Below are positions 1 through 12,340 of a stretch of 64,000 nt of DNA, piece after piece. Below the pieces are notes generated by a model. It was not told where the DNA came from. It saw only the letters and a program-made list of their open reading frames with translations, and did not search any database. Both the position numbers and the translations under genes were made by a program. How positions within the stretch are numbered: position 1 is the first letter of the stretch; every line of letters begins with the position of its first letter. This stretch comes from Saccharina japonica (lineage: Eukaryota; Sar; Phaeophyceae; Laminariales; Laminariaceae): NCBI GenBank assembly GCA_008828725.1, contig MEHQ01001264.1, positions 137,377 to 201,376 on the forward strand, in the 5' to 3' direction.

Positions 1-18
1 AAAGGGAAGGACACAAAA

Positions 19-19
<1 letters not shown>

Positions 20-48
<29 letters not shown>
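20..48. repeat. poly-C homopolymer tract
   Basis: An uninterrupted run of 29 cytosines is seen directly. Its true length may be uncertain because long homopolymers are error-prone in assemblies. Confidence 0.95.
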
Positions 49-49
<1 letters not shown>

Positions 50-3000
50 GTATCACGGCTGAAAACGTTATCTGTGGACGGACACATCTACATTTAAAGA
101 CAAACGCAGTATTGCACGTGCCTCGCACGCATGTACGTACTACGAGCCTCGGACGCAAAAGGCGTGTCGTTTTCTTCCCCTGTCAAGTACGAATGTCAAA
201 GTCTTCGTGTGAAAGTTACCGAGCGATTGCGTCGCCGTCGCTATCAAAGCCACCTCGCCGTTGCCGGTGGTAGTCGGTGCTGTTTTCTAGCCGCTACTTG
301 TTCTCGTGCGAGTCTCGACCGCATCTATCTATATGACTAGCTGATCACTCGTTCATCAAATACTCAGGCTTTACATGAAATCACCGCTGTACTGAATGCT
401 GCTGTGTAATCGTGTACGTAGCACAGCCGAGAAACAGCCACACACACGTCTGCTCGCATGCCTGGGCGCAGGCAGGCGGTGGTGGGGGTGGTAGTGGTGG
501 TGGCGTATGTGGTCTTGTGTGGCCTTGATATTGGTTTCGGTCTTGGTCTTGACTTTGCAAGGAACATTCTCTGCGGCGATGTTTGGAGTTCAACCATGCG
601 TGTATGTGCAACCCCCCGAAACACCACGTACCACCATGCACCACATACATCATGGAATAGTGTGAGTGCATTTCCCCCAAAGATGGAAGGCCTGAGAGTA
701 TTGGTCACCTACTAGTTGTTGTCTGGCGTCCCGTGACCTGAATTTCCAAATATAAGGACTCCTTGGCACTGGCTGGTTCAAGCTTAACAACCCAAACTTT
801 TGAAGCGTCCAATGTCCACGCCGTTTTTCCTAGGAGTGTGACTCTATGGTCCTCCAACACGACTAGAACAAAAGTGAAGCAACATCCTGTGTTGTACGTG
901 CAATAATACACTATTGACACAACCCCGCCGATATTTTATTTTGGGCCGCCTCAGTTTGCCCCAGGCAAGCATGACCCCTGTTTTTTTTTTTTTTTTGAAA
1001 CATTTGGCGGGACCTTGGCTTCGGCGTTGTTGCGGCCATGGGCAGGGGTAGCTGACACGGAGATAAACCGTCGGCACGAAGCCCCCCCTTCGCGGGTGCC
1101 GTGTCGGCCGAACGTCCTGAGTTGGCAGCAAAGCAGCTTGACCAATCAAATAATTGAGTTCGTACCAGTATCTCGCCGCCATCATACATAAACACACCTA
1201 GCACAGCAGCAGCAGTGTGCCGTGATGCTCGTACACCGTACGGCTTACAGTAGCATGACGGGGCTCGGAGCGGGCGAGGGGTCTCCCTAGGGCAGAGAGG
1301 AGGGACGCTTGGCTCCGGCCGAACCGGGCGCAGTGTGGTGTGTGTATCTGGTGTCTGCAATGATCTCTGTTGGTTACATAGCATAACCTAATGGCCAACA
1401 ATTATATGTACTTTCAGATTCGTTGAATCTCACCATGCTGCATTGACCTCCGGGGCACTCCCCTCGCCACGGACTACTGTGTAGTAGCCAGAAGCACACT
1501 ACCATAACCATTCACGATGTCTCCAGCGCGCACGCTCAAACGCAACAAATATGCAGTCGGGGAGATTTGAAATCCCGACGCATCCTTGGGGGTTCTGTAG
1601 CACTAATATTCACGGCTGGCGATGGTTCGACAGTTAAAAACAACTGGAGAACTGTGCTCGGAATACATAATATTTACATTGTCGTACCCGGGTCCATCTG
1701 GAGCACGTCATCGGTCAGGTACAATCCCTGATGGAGCGACGTCAGAGCCCACCTCCCTAGTCGTAAAGCGCATAAGGCCGCAACAGCGTCATTGGAGCAA
1801 GTTTGTTGCAGCAGCGTGAGCCCTCGGGCAGGTGCCAAGACTGGTATATCATTTACTCGTAGATGGCTTGAGTTCGTTGACATACAGGTTGGAGCGTCGT
1901 CCAGGCTAGCTCCTCCAAGCTCCATAATGACTAGGGCCCCTCCCGTTTCCAGTATGCCCGTTGTCGAAACAGGTAACAATGCAGTTGATTAATGAGGGAC
2001 CAAGCGCGCGACGGATGATATGTTTGGACGGCAGGTGGACACGACCCGTGGACAAATAATTTGGCAAGTGGGCCAAGAGTGGGCTGAGAGCATAGCTTCA
2101 ATCAATTATTCTTTGGGCGGCACTGAAAAGTACCAGGTGATACATGTACTTGTAGTACCCTTGGCGAACGTGCGGTTTTTCTCACCTGGCTATAGCTTCC
2201 TTCCGAGCTGAAGCGGGCACGCAGAGTCGCTCGCGCTTATGGTTTTGAATCGGGGGGAGATGTTCAGCGGATTGAAGCTTAAACAAGCATACTCGTCGCT
2301 GTGAACTGTTTAAATCAGTCCTTTCATACATTACGGATGGATGTTCTATTTAAATATAAATACATTAAGTACTCCAAATGGTTGATTTTCTTTTCAAGTG
2401 CTCGTTTTTTACTTGTGGAGTTGACGTGTACTCATTGCTAACTCAAGGCGCCAACCAGGTCGTAAATCATTAAAATAAACGTTTTTTCGCCCTTTGTTTG
2501 GGTATTTAGATAAGTATGCGATGACCATCGCGCTTAAATTCAATCATTTCTGTTCTCATTCACGAACGTTGTGCTCTGTGTATCATGTTTACTCGAAAGT
2601 ATGTAGTCTTTTGTACCAGACCAGGTAGGTGTATTTCGTGTAGACACCACCAGGCACAGATTGCAGCTGCTGCTCAATAGTGTTTCGTGTTGCTGCTGCT
2701 GGCACCACCGCTACAAAGTGGGGTGTTGTACTTGTACTATAGTAGGGACAACGTCGCCACGGCGTCTTGGAGGCAGAAAGCAGTAGTGTGCACCACATAA
2801 CGGTTTCGACGAAATGGTTGATGCAGTGCTGACATAAAAGCTTCATTATAGCTGGATCCCGAAATTCTTCTTCATTTGGGAAGCAGCCCTCAATTGTAAT
2901 TCAATGAAGCTAGTGCTGGTTCGACGAATGGACCTTTTGTTATTTTGAGGCAAGTAATTTATTCTGTACTGTTTTATGCCATTTTCTGGTTAGCTGAATC

Positions 3001-3436
3001 CCCTATAACCAGCTGCCTATAACGCAACGTCCAAACATATCCGCCACACTCACGATTAGGCAGAGAGCGGTTTAACGGGGATGTTGGAGAGCCACTTGAC
3101 GATATAGAGGAATCCGCTGCAGAATGCTTCTCGTATCGGCAGCTCAAGGCGCAACAAACCTACCCCTATTATTATCTGCTCAGACTGGTCTTCGCCGTGG
3201 TACAACGGTGTCTTGACCACTGATGGCTGCCACCCTTAATGCACTATGTGGCGGGTTTCCCCTGTATCGTCATGAATATGTCGACAAAATAACGGGGTAC
3301 CGCTTTATGTGTCTAATGGTCCATGTACAACACAAAACGCTTATCATAAGAAAGTGCGGTGATGAGTTAGTGACATATACCATCCAAATTATTCAATAAT
3401 TCGAATAAATACCTCAGTATGTACGTAAGGTGCTGT
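49..3436. other. gene-free stretch, no recognisable feature
   Basis: Only short open frames occur on both strands, none over about 160 codons and none with a family motif I recognise. A T15 run lies near 980-995. The longest competing frames (minus 911-1384 and minus 1674-1979) overlap plus-strand frames of similar length and look like chance. I see no repeat array, RNA gene or mobile-element end here. Confidence 0.5.
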
Positions 3437-6155
3437 AACCAAGCGCCGATCGTCCATATTTCATAATAAGGGACCGTGAACAAGATCGGCCAATTGTCGT
3501 ATAAGCGGATCGTTGGGTTCTTATGGACCAACAATCGTTAAAACAGTCCGTTAGTAGCAATTGGCACACGATCGCAAAAAGGGATATTTATATTTCGACC
3601 GGCCAACGAATGGGAAAAGGGCTCGTAAAACCGGATCGCTGGGTTCCGACCGGCCAACGATGGATTAAAAGCTCCAAGTCGTTAGCAACAATTCATTGAC
3701 ACACGATCTTGAAAAGTGATGGTTATATTTCAACTGGCTAACGATTATGAAAAGGGCTGATAAAACACTGATCGTTCGATTCCAACCGTCCAATGGTCGA
3801 TGAAAATGCATTGTCAAAACTATCGGCCAACAACCGTAAAAAGAGACCGTTATGACTGAGAGGTCAACGATGGTATGAAGGGACCGTTCGATTCTGATCG
3901 CCTAACGCCCGTAAAATAAAGGGATCGTTAAAAGCGATATGCCAACAGTCCTATAAAGGGGTCATAAACACACTCCTATCGGCCAACGATGGTGAAAAGG
4001 GAGCGGAAAAAACGATCGTCCATTGTTTGTAAAACGGAACGTTAAAACGGCTCGGCCAACGATTATCAAAGGGACCGTTTGATTCCGACCGGTCAACTAT
4101 TGTACAACGGGATTAATTGTTAGAAACGATCTGCCAATATCGTAACATGAAAATATCGTTAAACCCGGTTGACCGACGATTGAAAGCAAACTGACCAATA
4201 CGAAATATCGGCCAACGAACATACGAAAATTGATTGATATAAACGATCGACCAACGATGGACCCACGGCTGTAACAAAGGGATCACTATAACCGAGAGGC
4301 AAACAACCGCAAAACTAGACGGGTTTTGACTCAGATCGGCCAACTCTTTTTGTAAAAATAGATTATTTCTAAAAACGGTCGGCCAAAGCGCGAAAGTCAA
4401 GGATCGCTAAAACCGATCAGCGGATAATCGTTACACGTTAGGCGTAGAAACGGCCGGCCGACCATCGCAAAAGGGGATAGTTAAATTCTCATCGGCCAAC
4501 GATAGTAAAAACAGACTATTAAAAACGATCGGCCGAAATCCGTACTAAAATAATCGTTTAAAACGGTTTGCCAACGATCGAAATGATTAATCGTTACAAA
4601 CTATCGGCCAACGATGGCAGAAACGGATAGATAAAAACAATTGTCCAAACACCTTCAACAAGGAAGATATCGTTATATTACTATTGGCCAATGATCGTGA
4701 AAATATCGATGAATTCCGATCCGCCAACGATAGTAAAACTCATCAAGGTTGTATTCCAATCGGCTAGCAATCGTAACAGAAATAAATCGTTCATATCGAT
4801 GGATCAACGACCATTGAATTCCGATCGGCCAAATCTCGTAAAAATATATGGCTAGATCCCGATCGTCCCATGATCGCAAAAAAAGGATGGTGAAAACCGA
4901 TGGTCCACCGATTGTAAAACAGGATCGTTGGATTCCGATTTGCCATATATCGTGAAAAGGCCTCGGTTAAAGCGATCGACCGACGAGTTTAGGAAGGGAT
5001 CGTTGAGTATCGATCGGCCAACGATCGTTAATAAGGATAGTTGAAAGGGTGGGCCAGCGATGAAAGCAAGTTACAACCGAGAGGTCAATGGTCGTGAAAA
5101 ACGATGGCTTGATTGCGACCGGCAAATTATGTTAAAGAGGTATCGTTTAAAATGACCGGCCAACGGTTCAAAAAAGTGATCGTGAATGCGATTGGCCCAT
5201 GATCAAAAACGGAGTCGTTGGGTTCTGATCGGCCAACCGGGCCGGCGAATTCTCATTGACCCACGATCGTAAAGAGGGGTCGCATACTTCAGATAGGCCA
5301 GCGACCGCAAAACAGGACCGTTGAATTTCGGTCGACCAACGGTCGTAAGCAGACATCGTTGGGTGGGGAGACCGATCGACCACACAAACGGATAGTTGTA
5401 TCGCGGTCGGCCATTAATCGTAAAAGGGATTCGTTGAAACCGATCTGCTAATGGTAGTAAAACACGACCCTTAAAATCAGTCGACCAATCACATCGTAAA
5501 AAAGGATGGTGGTATTCCGATCGGTCAACAATCATAAATAGTGACAGTTGGATTCCCATCGGCTAGTGGTTGAAGATACTTGAACATGAATGGTTCAAAG
5601 CGATCGGACAGCGACTGTTGGAGGAAGGGATCGTTGTGTTCCGATCGGCGAAATATCGTACTAGTGGATCGTTTTGAGCAGATCGGGCAACGTTCGCAAC
5701 AACGGGGCGTTGATTTCTGGTCGACCAGCTATCGTATATGACATCGGCCAGGTTCCGATCGACCATCCGTCAAAATGTCTAAAGAAGGCTTCGTTCAAAG
5801 TGATCGGATAACGGCGACTGTAGGATGGGATCGTTGTGTTCCGATCGACCTACAATCGTAAGAAGAGATCGTTGGGTTGGGGTCGGCCGACCATAGCAAA
5901 AACAGATCGTTGTATTCCGATATGTCAAATATCGTAAATACTGATCGTTAAAACCACTCGTCTGACGATCGTATCAAGTGGCCGCTAAATGTGACCCTCC
6001 AGCGATTCTAAAAAGGAATGTTTGGATTCCAATCGGCCAACCCTCGTTGCAAAAATATGGTTGAAAACGATCGGTCAATGATCGGAAAAAGGAGTCATTG
6101 GATTGAGATCGACCAAATGTCGTAAGCAAGAGTCGTTGGATTCCGACCGGACAAA
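3437..6155. repeat. satellite array A, ~38-bp dyad-symmetric unit
   Basis: About 2.7 kb is built from strongly diverged copies of a unit near 38 bp. The consensus runs: GATCGTTGG, a short spacer with TTCCGATCGG, CCAACGATC, then GTAAAAGG. The first and third blocks are reverse complements, so each unit could fold into a hairpin, and the centre holds the palindrome CCGATCGG. Clear 38-bp units lie near 4,068-4,105 and 5,625-5,700. Roughly 70 units fit, but divergence is high and the length drifts by insertions and deletions. The open frames inside are by-products of the repeat. A second array with the same unit and orientation lies at 28,290-30,480. Confidence 0.85.
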
Positions 6156-7475
6156 TGTAGAGTCTGGGACATCCGCTGATGTCCTCACGAGTTTACTACT
6201 GATATGTAGGCATGCATGATGTTGCTAAAACTGTTAAGTGTAACTGTCATGGAGACCTCTGGGATTATCACCGTCTACGACGCATATATTACCACTATAG
6301 AGCCGGGTGCGCAGCGGTGCTGATCTCTTATCCTGCTGACGTCAGAGGTTTAGGTGTGGAGGTGTATGTGATCGCTTCATTGCGTGACGCATAATACTCG
6401 TGTCTGCGAAATACCGTATCGTCGTGAATTTTGTTTATCATTTATCATTGCACGTAAATGAAGATTGTACAGGGAGTTTTGGGAGATAACAACCAGCGGC
6501 CTGGATATTTTCCCGACGTGTCAATAGAGGCATAGGCATCGGCCTTCCTGTTGTTCAGTTTAGACGAAATGACGGATGTGTTCTTTCAAAGGGGATATTG
6601 GTTTAGACGGACGTCCATCATCCGTCGGATTGGTACGAGGTTTTCCACTGCATATTCGCGTACGAATATGGGTGATCGCATAAAGCTATCGACGACATCG
6701 CCCGGAAGCGACCGGGATCGAGGTAGCGTGAAAGGCTGCATGGTGCGCAGTTAAATCGTGGTTCCGTCGAAACGCTGTGTCGATCCCCTTTCACGGTCAC
6801 GCTTCTCTGTGAAGCCACCGAGCTTTGGAACGGAAACTGAGGCTTATGGAAAGCTGAATGCTGGGAATGCCGCAGACCAGGATATGGAAGTGGGCGGTTC
6901 GGATCGCTAGCGTCCGGGAGAGTATGATGGCCATGATGAACGGTGGGCCAACCGGTGGCACGGCGATCGCGCCAATCGAGAGCGTCGAGGAATTACCCGC
7001 CGTTGTTTTGTGGGTGTTGCCTATCGCAATGACTCAGGAGGGAACATCCGATCGCCTGTCGGTACTAACACCAGGAAACGACAAGCGAGACTGCCGACAC
7101 CCTACAAACTACACTCATCGGGCTCGATCGCCGGCACCCTAAGTCCAAAGCTCCGTGTTTGGCAGATACCAAGCCTGAGACCTGCGGTGGATTGATTCGC
7201 CAATGGGTTGAGGTTTCAGTGGGCGGAAAACCTGTAGACAGTTCTGTAAGTCGTCGCATATCGGGCCAATGTTTCGACACCGTTTGTCTTCGGAGCGAAC
7301 TTCCTACACACCACATTCCTTCAATCAGTGACGACTAACTCCTATCCTCTCTGCGCATCGTGGTACAGCCCCACATAATAATAATCGTTTTAACTATGTG
7401 CAATCCCGCGCACCCCACCGCTGAAAGCGTGACGCCCTGCTGCAGTGAAACGCAGCCACAGTTGCGAATTGCTGG
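6156..7475. other. degenerate region 5' of a Gag remnant
   Basis: No intact gene is seen. Short plus-strand frames between 6,550 and 7,200 (for example 6,858-7,142) run in the direction of the Gag remnant that follows. They could be its decayed N-terminal part, but I see no diagnostic motif. No LTR flanking this remnant was found. Confidence 0.35.
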
Positions 7476-8338
7476 CAATTTGTCAAGGAGACGGAGTATC
7501 TGTGGGGTAAGCGGAAATCTGCCGCAGGCAAGTCGTTCAGTCAGGTGTTCCTTCAGGCGCTCATACCGCACCCGTTTCGTGACAGTGTTCGCAACGAACT
7601 TATCGTCGACGACAGTGCCATGGAACGCCCGGAAGACCTCACTCGTCATGTTTGTAACTAGCCGATAACTGCCCCTAAATCCAACGCGTGGTCGACTCCT
7701 CGATGGGTGATCTATATGGGAGTGGCAGAGGTGGACGAGACCGCGGCGGTGGGGAAGCTCATCCACGACGAGGGAAGCACGAGCGCCTAGATGCACAGAG
7801 TATCGCTCCATCCGTGCGTGACCATGATGATAAGCTCGAGCGCGAAAACGACAATTAGAGCAGGGAGTGCTCTTATTGCACTCAGTATGGCCGCCTTGAA
7901 CCGCAATGTTGGTCCATATACCCAATTTTTCTCCCTGTAAACTCGGCGTCACGTCAGCACGAAACCACCGAGAACAACACTCTTCCACCCCAAGTCGCGG
8001 GAATGGTGAAGACCTTCGGCCCACGAGAGGTGCTGGAGGTTCCACGTCTGCGGACGTTTCCGCGAGTGGCCATGATGGTGAAGGCTCTGTCTGGTGGGTC
8101 AACTTCAGGCGGGCGTTCCCCAGAAACTTGTAGCCTCAACCTTCAGCAACCGTTCTCCGGTGATTCTTCAGGATTTTTTACCTTCAGCCTACAGCAATAT
8201 TTCTCCGGCAATGCCCCAGGAGCTCCTACCTTCAACCGAGAGCAAAACCACTTATTCGAGGAAGCCAGAAGGAGTCCTCGAGAGGCAAGAGATACATTAT
8301 CGGGATGTTTTCCTCGGGGAGAGCTCGTTCAAACTTAA
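7476..8338 (+). pseudogene. broken Gag of an LTR retrotransposon
   Basis: Three pieces on the plus strand read as one decayed Gag. Piece one (7,476-7,661) is capsid-like, with a conserved-looking stretch around IPHPFRDSVRNELI and ERPEDLTRH, ending in a TAG. Piece two, in another frame from 7,703, holds an RGGRDRGGGG basic/glycine linker and is cut by an in-frame TAG at 7,856-7,858. Piece three continues in that frame with CSYCTQYGRLEPQC at 7,868-7,909. That is a CCHC zinc knuckle (C-X2-C-X4-H-X4-C) in which the histidine has become arginine, a single-base change from CAC to CGC. The frame stays open to 8,338. So there is at least one frameshift, one nonsense codon and one lost zinc ligand. 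Zinc-knuckle Gags package element RNA. No reverse transcriptase or integrase follows. Seen: motifs and breaks. Inferred: the retroelement origin. Confidence 0.5.
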
Positions 8339-9404
8339 TTTTAGAGTTCGTGGTGAGTTTTTCACGTGCACGATATCACCCTGTCGAAACATACAAGAAC
8401 CGTTTTGGTATTTATTTCTTATGCTTCCGAACAGGGTGGCACTGCTGCTTTCCACTCTGTCCGGGAATGTAAGGAATGTTGGCGGTTAATCTGAGCATAA
8501 AAAACATCTTACATTTATGGACAAAATACCACTGTTGGCTGTGTACAATGTGAAGGAAAACACGCCCTGTCTACGTACTGCAAGTGCGGGGTTTGCGTGC
8601 TAACACTGCAGGCAAGTGCCAGGGCTGGAATTCACGGAGACGAAGCCACACTGCGATCGATGGTATTGCAGTCTGATGCATGCCGGTGTTGCGGTGGTCT
8701 GGCTACCGCACGCACTCAAAACCTGTGCCTCTATTGGGCTGCGGGCAGATAGGTAATACGCACAGTAAGTGCAGGGAGGGACCCACCAGCCTTTAAGCTT
8801 AGCCGACCCTGACTTTCGACTCCCCACAGGGACAGAGTGCAGGCTCCCAGAAACACAACTAGGCGCAAACTACAGGCGGGACATTCCGCCACACCAACAG
8901 GGTGTTGGGCCGCCCTCTGTGGCCGCGATCGTCTGGGTATCCGCGCTGTAGCAGGGGTCGCTCTCTCTCTCGCACGCGCAACCCTTCTTCTCTCGACATA
9001 CATCTCAGCAAGGCAGTGGCGCGATCTCGTACCAACCACCAACGCCCGTCCTTATATAATCAATACAAACCTCGTCTTTGATTGGTCTTGTGTAATGCTT
9101 CTGAAGCCTGTGATTGTTCGGTCCTTACAAAAACTTGCTCTATAGAATGGCCGATCCGCCAATGAGGCGGAGATACCCATACTGATCCCTAGTATAATAT
9201 ATTTACTATAAAATATGAACTATATACATATATACAGATATATAACAGTAAACAGGTGCTCCGAGTACCTTGGAGTAAAGTAAAGAGTATTCGAGATACA
9301 ATACTTCAGCTACTTCGTGTGCTCGCAGTATTTGGGTTCCATGTACTTCGGGATACTGCTCGTACTCCACGAATCTACTTTATTTGAGTTTTTCGTGGCC
9401 CTGT
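8339..9404. other. unassigned sequence with a short Cys-rich frame
   Basis: No confident gene. Around 8,540-8,640 a plus frame reads CVQCEGKHALSTYCKCGVC, a cluster of CX2C pairs that could be a decayed zinc-binding tail of a transposase or Gag, but it is too short to assign. From 9,150 the DNA becomes AT-rich, with many ATA/TATA runs near 9,195-9,245. Confidence 0.3.
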
Positions 9405-10135
9405 CAGCGGTACGTGTCGCGGCATGTCGCGAACCGTGCCGCGACATTTCGCGGAATGTCGCGAGATGCCACGATACGTTGGTGCCATCGCGGATTGCGC
9501 CACGGTTCTTCCCGTGGCAGTGGCCGCGGTACTCTCCGTGGCATGCCACGGCCAGCGCCAAAGCAACCGCCGCGGCATGCGCCGGGAAAAATACCTTGAC
9601 ACGTGTCGCGGCAAGTGTCGTGGCAAGTGTCGCGACAGGTGTCGCGTCAAATGCCGCGGCGTGTGTCGCAGCTAGTGCTGTATCTAGTTTCGAGCTGTGT
9701 CTCGCGGCGTGTTTCGCGGCGTGTGTAGGGGCGTTAGGGTAGGGTTAGGGTTAGGGTTAGGATACTCGCCGCGACACTCGCCGTGGGGGTTGCGCCGAAA
9801 CACGCCGCGACACGTGCCGCGGTGCTTGGCGTGGGACGCGCCACGGTGCTTGCCGCGGTGCTTGCCGCGGTGCTTGCCGTGACACACGCCGTGACACACA
9901 CCGCGGTACATCCGCGACACTCCTCGCGGTGCTTGGCGCGACACCCGCCGCGACACCCGCCGCGGACATGGCATTCCACGACATGTCGTGGCACTATCCG
10001 CGTCATGTCGCGGCACGTCACGACATGCCGCGACAGCGCCCGCTACATTCCGCGACATCCTCCGTGGCGTGTCGCGGCATGTCGTGACACGTCACGGACA
10101 CTGCCGTGACGACATGCCGCGGACAGTGTCACGAA
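9405..10135. repeat. CpG-dense palindromic repeat tract
   Basis: About 730 bp is packed with variants of GTCGCGGCATGTCGCGAC and CCGCGGTGCTTGCCG, with many self-complementary cores (CCGCGG, TCGCGA, GCATGC, CACGTG). The same motif occurs in both orientations, so long stem-loops are possible. Copies such as CCGCGGTGCTTG repeat three times in a row near 9,850-9,880. CpG content is far above the flanks. All six frames stay open for 60-140 codons simply because the repeat lacks stops, so those frames are not genes. An interstitial telomeric repeat sits inside it. Confidence 0.8.
9733..9761 (+). repeat. interstitial TTAGGG telomeric repeats
   Basis: Four to five TTAGGG units, one missing two bases, lie within the CpG-dense tract. 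They contain at least four GGG runs, so a G-quadruplex is possible. TTAGGG is a eukaryotic telomere repeat. Its internal position suggests a healed break, an old chromosome end or telomere-sequence capture. It is too short to be a functional telomere. Confidence 0.85.
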
Positions 10136-10499
10136 AAATTCAAATAATGCTGGGAGTGTAAACTCTAGTAGAAGCATCTTTGCATCAATATAAATACTCA
10201 GTCGTCATTAGTCCCAAGGTCTTGGGAGCATGGGACTGGCGTTTATAGCATTTCATATTTCACAGATGCTCCCATTACCTGAAAGTACAATTTGAGTATT
10301 TTCGAGAAAACGTATTTGAGGTACTTTGTTTACTCGCAATCTTTCGAGGTTGTGCACTGCGGATAATGCCTGTTCTCCGAGTATTTCGCAACTCGATACT
10401 GCGGATACTGCTTGTACTCAGATAATCTGTATACTCAGAAAATCTGTATACCTAAAATATAAACAATAACAAATAAAGATATAACCTTTATACCATCAA
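10136..10499. other. AT-rich stretch, nothing recognised
   Basis: I see no open frame of interest and no repeat apart from short ATACTC-type words (for example near 10,415-10,445). Confidence 0.4.
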
Positions 10500-10946
10500 G
10501 CTGGATTCATCCCCAAACAGCATGACCCCTCACGACGGGATGGGTCACCTTTCTGGCAGAGAAGCAGGGATTAGAGAAGCAGGGATTGCTGGAATTACAG
10601 CTTTTCTTTATTCGATCCGCTGATTGATAGGATTCATCTCCGAACAGCATGTCCCCTCTTCACGGGATCGATCGCCGTTCTCGAAGAGAAGCAGGGATTG
10701 CTGGAATTACAGTTTTTCTTTATTCGACCCGCTGGTTGATACGCCATGACATTTACGTGCTTTTACCGGGGTACCTGCTATCGACTGATATCGGTTGTTT
10801 TGTTTCATTTCACCAGTATACCCCTCTCCACGGGATCGATCACCGTTCTGATAGAGAAACAGGGATTACTGGAATTCCAGCCTTTCTTTATTTTATCCAC
10901 TTGTTGATACGCTGTGGCATTTACTTGTTTTTACAGGTGTTTATGT
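10500..10946 (+). repeat. three diverged tandem copies of a ~120-170-bp unit
   Basis: Three copies begin near 10,519, 10,650 and 10,815. They share the words CACGGGATCGATC, GAGAAGCAGGGATT, CTGGAATTACAG and TTCTTTATTCGA in the same order. Copy two and copy three also share the following GATACGC...GCATTTAC tail. The 144-codon frame at 10,649-11,083 crosses these copies and is likely spurious. Confidence 0.75.
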
Positions 10947-11062
10947 GTGTGTTCTTCACATCAAGCCGTCCTTTCTACCCGTCGACATCCAGCACACCTA
11001 CAGTAGTGTCCGTGCCGATTCTTCATCCTAGAGAAATACCAGTTATTTTGTGTTCACAGCTG
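10947..11062 (+). repeat. dispersed TIR-family end (copy a)
   Basis: This 116-bp block closely matches 19,987-20,098 and, inverted, 22,010-22,145. The shared order is GTTCTTCACAT, TTTCTACCCGTCGACATCC, AGTGTCCGTGCCGATTCT and TCATCCTAGAGAAATACC. More diverged relatives lie at 38,655-38,735 and 41,497-41,572. It is probably the end of a transposable element, left here without its partner. Confidence 0.65.
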
Positions 11063-11094
11063 CTGTCGACTTACATCGGTTGATTAGTTTCACG

Positions 11095-11235
11095 TAAGTA
11101 TATATCTTAGTCGTAACGTAGATCCGGGGCCACACACCAGGCCCTCCTACCCCTTCCCACTACGATCCGTGCCTGGCTTTTTGATCACGATAATGTTTTG
11201 CAGACCTTTCTTCCGTCGTCGACTCATCACGTCGA
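11095..11235 (-). mobile_element. SINE-body fragment, minus orientation
   Basis: Read on the plus strand, this shares the ordered words GATCCGGGGCCACA, CTTCCCACTACGATCCGTGCCTGG and CGTCGTCGACTCATCACGTCGA with the reverse complement of the full SINE at 32,858-33,208. It is diverged and truncated. Confidence 0.5.
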
Positions 11236-11286
11236 AATGCGCCAAACCACGCTGCTATGCGCTCTCAGCAGTTTCGCCACGGTGGG

Positions 11287-11401
11287 GCTCTCTCTCTCTC
11301 TCTCTCTCTCTGCTACTTATTCATTATTCTTCTCTCATCATCTCTCTCTCTCTCCTCTCTCTCTCCTCTCCTCGTCAGTTTCATTCTCTCTCATCTCTCT
11401 C

Positions 11402-11437
<36 letters not shown>

Positions 11438-11470
11438 CTCTCATTCTCTCCCTCATCTCGTTCTCTCTTC
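11287..11470. repeat. (CT)n microsatellite
   Basis: Runs of TC/CT dinucleotides are broken by short ATT or CTC changes over about 180 bp. The overlapping Ser/Leu-rich and Arg/Glu-rich open frames on both strands are products of this repeat. Confidence 0.95.
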
Positions 11471-11474
11471 ACAG

Positions 11475-11665
11475 ACACACAATCGTAAGCCACAGTTCCG
11501 GAGTCACAAAAGCCGGGGCCTAATTCTCTCCGCCCCTTCCCATCTACGTGCTTCGTCCGTGCGTTTGCCTTTTTTAGAAGACGAGGAAATGGCCGCAGTT
11601 CGTTCTGTTCCCTCGTCGACTCTTGCGTCGAGATTGGGCCTAAGCCCACGGCCCATGGCGGGGTG
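11475..11665 (-). mobile_element. SINE fragment, minus orientation
   Basis: The block carries the same ordered SINE words as 11,095-11,235 (TCCGGAGTCACA, CCCCTTCCCATCTACG, CCCTCGTCGACTCTTGCGTCGA). It then reaches toward the tRNA-like head with GGGCCTAAGC...GGCGGGG, corresponding to the GCCTAAGAGC...GGCGGGGCTCGA head of the intact copy. The CT microsatellite separates it from the first fragment. Confidence 0.5.
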
Positions 11666-11927
11666 AATGTGCGTCGACGGTAGAAAAAGATAACGGTTTT
11701 ATTAATGTGAAGAGCACATACACACCGGCACAGTGCGCCGGCTCCGCCAAAGGTTTTCATGTACTTTGAAGTTTTCCGACCAACATATAAGAAAAAAAAA
11801 TAACCCCACGTCATGCGAACCCTTAGTCCTCATTTTAGGCGCCTGTTGACAAATGGAGGAATTCGGTACGCATACGTATAACAACGGGGAAATAAAGCAC
11901 ACCCCCATTAAAATAACACCCCCCCCC

Positions 11928-12340
11928 TGTTTGTGGTATGCGGTTGATCGATACTGGTTTCCCGATATGTGGCGGTTTCATACTGGTCTACGGAGATAGG
12001 GTTTTATATGGTGTGGCGAGGCATTATGGTCTGAGATGATGGATGCCTCGCGGGAAGCTGTCTCCCTCCTGGGAGCAGTCGGGATATTAAGATACGACCC
12101 GGGTTTTGATGATAAGATACTGTCCGTATATATGTGAGGGTGGAGCGTGACGGAAAGGTACGGCTCACTCCTGTGTGGTGTTCATGATGGGCCTTTGACG
12201 ACAGGTACTGGCTCTACTTGTGTGTGTATATTTGGGAATTTGGTGATACGAGTGTACTTTATCTACTACTTCTCCTTGACGACCCATGGTACGGTATAGG
12301 CACGCGGGTACGAAGAACGCGTTCGACAGCGACGTATACA
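11928..12340 (+). repeat. 5' LTR
   Basis: This is the left copy of the direct repeat, starting TGTTTGTGG. The 3' edge is set where similarity with the right copy fades (GACGTATACA here, GCGTACA in the other), so it is uncertain by several bases. Confidence 0.75.

Noticed and set aside
9310..10109. Several Arg/Cys/Ala-rich ORFs
   Set aside because: All frames are open because the CpG palindrome repeat lacks stop codons.
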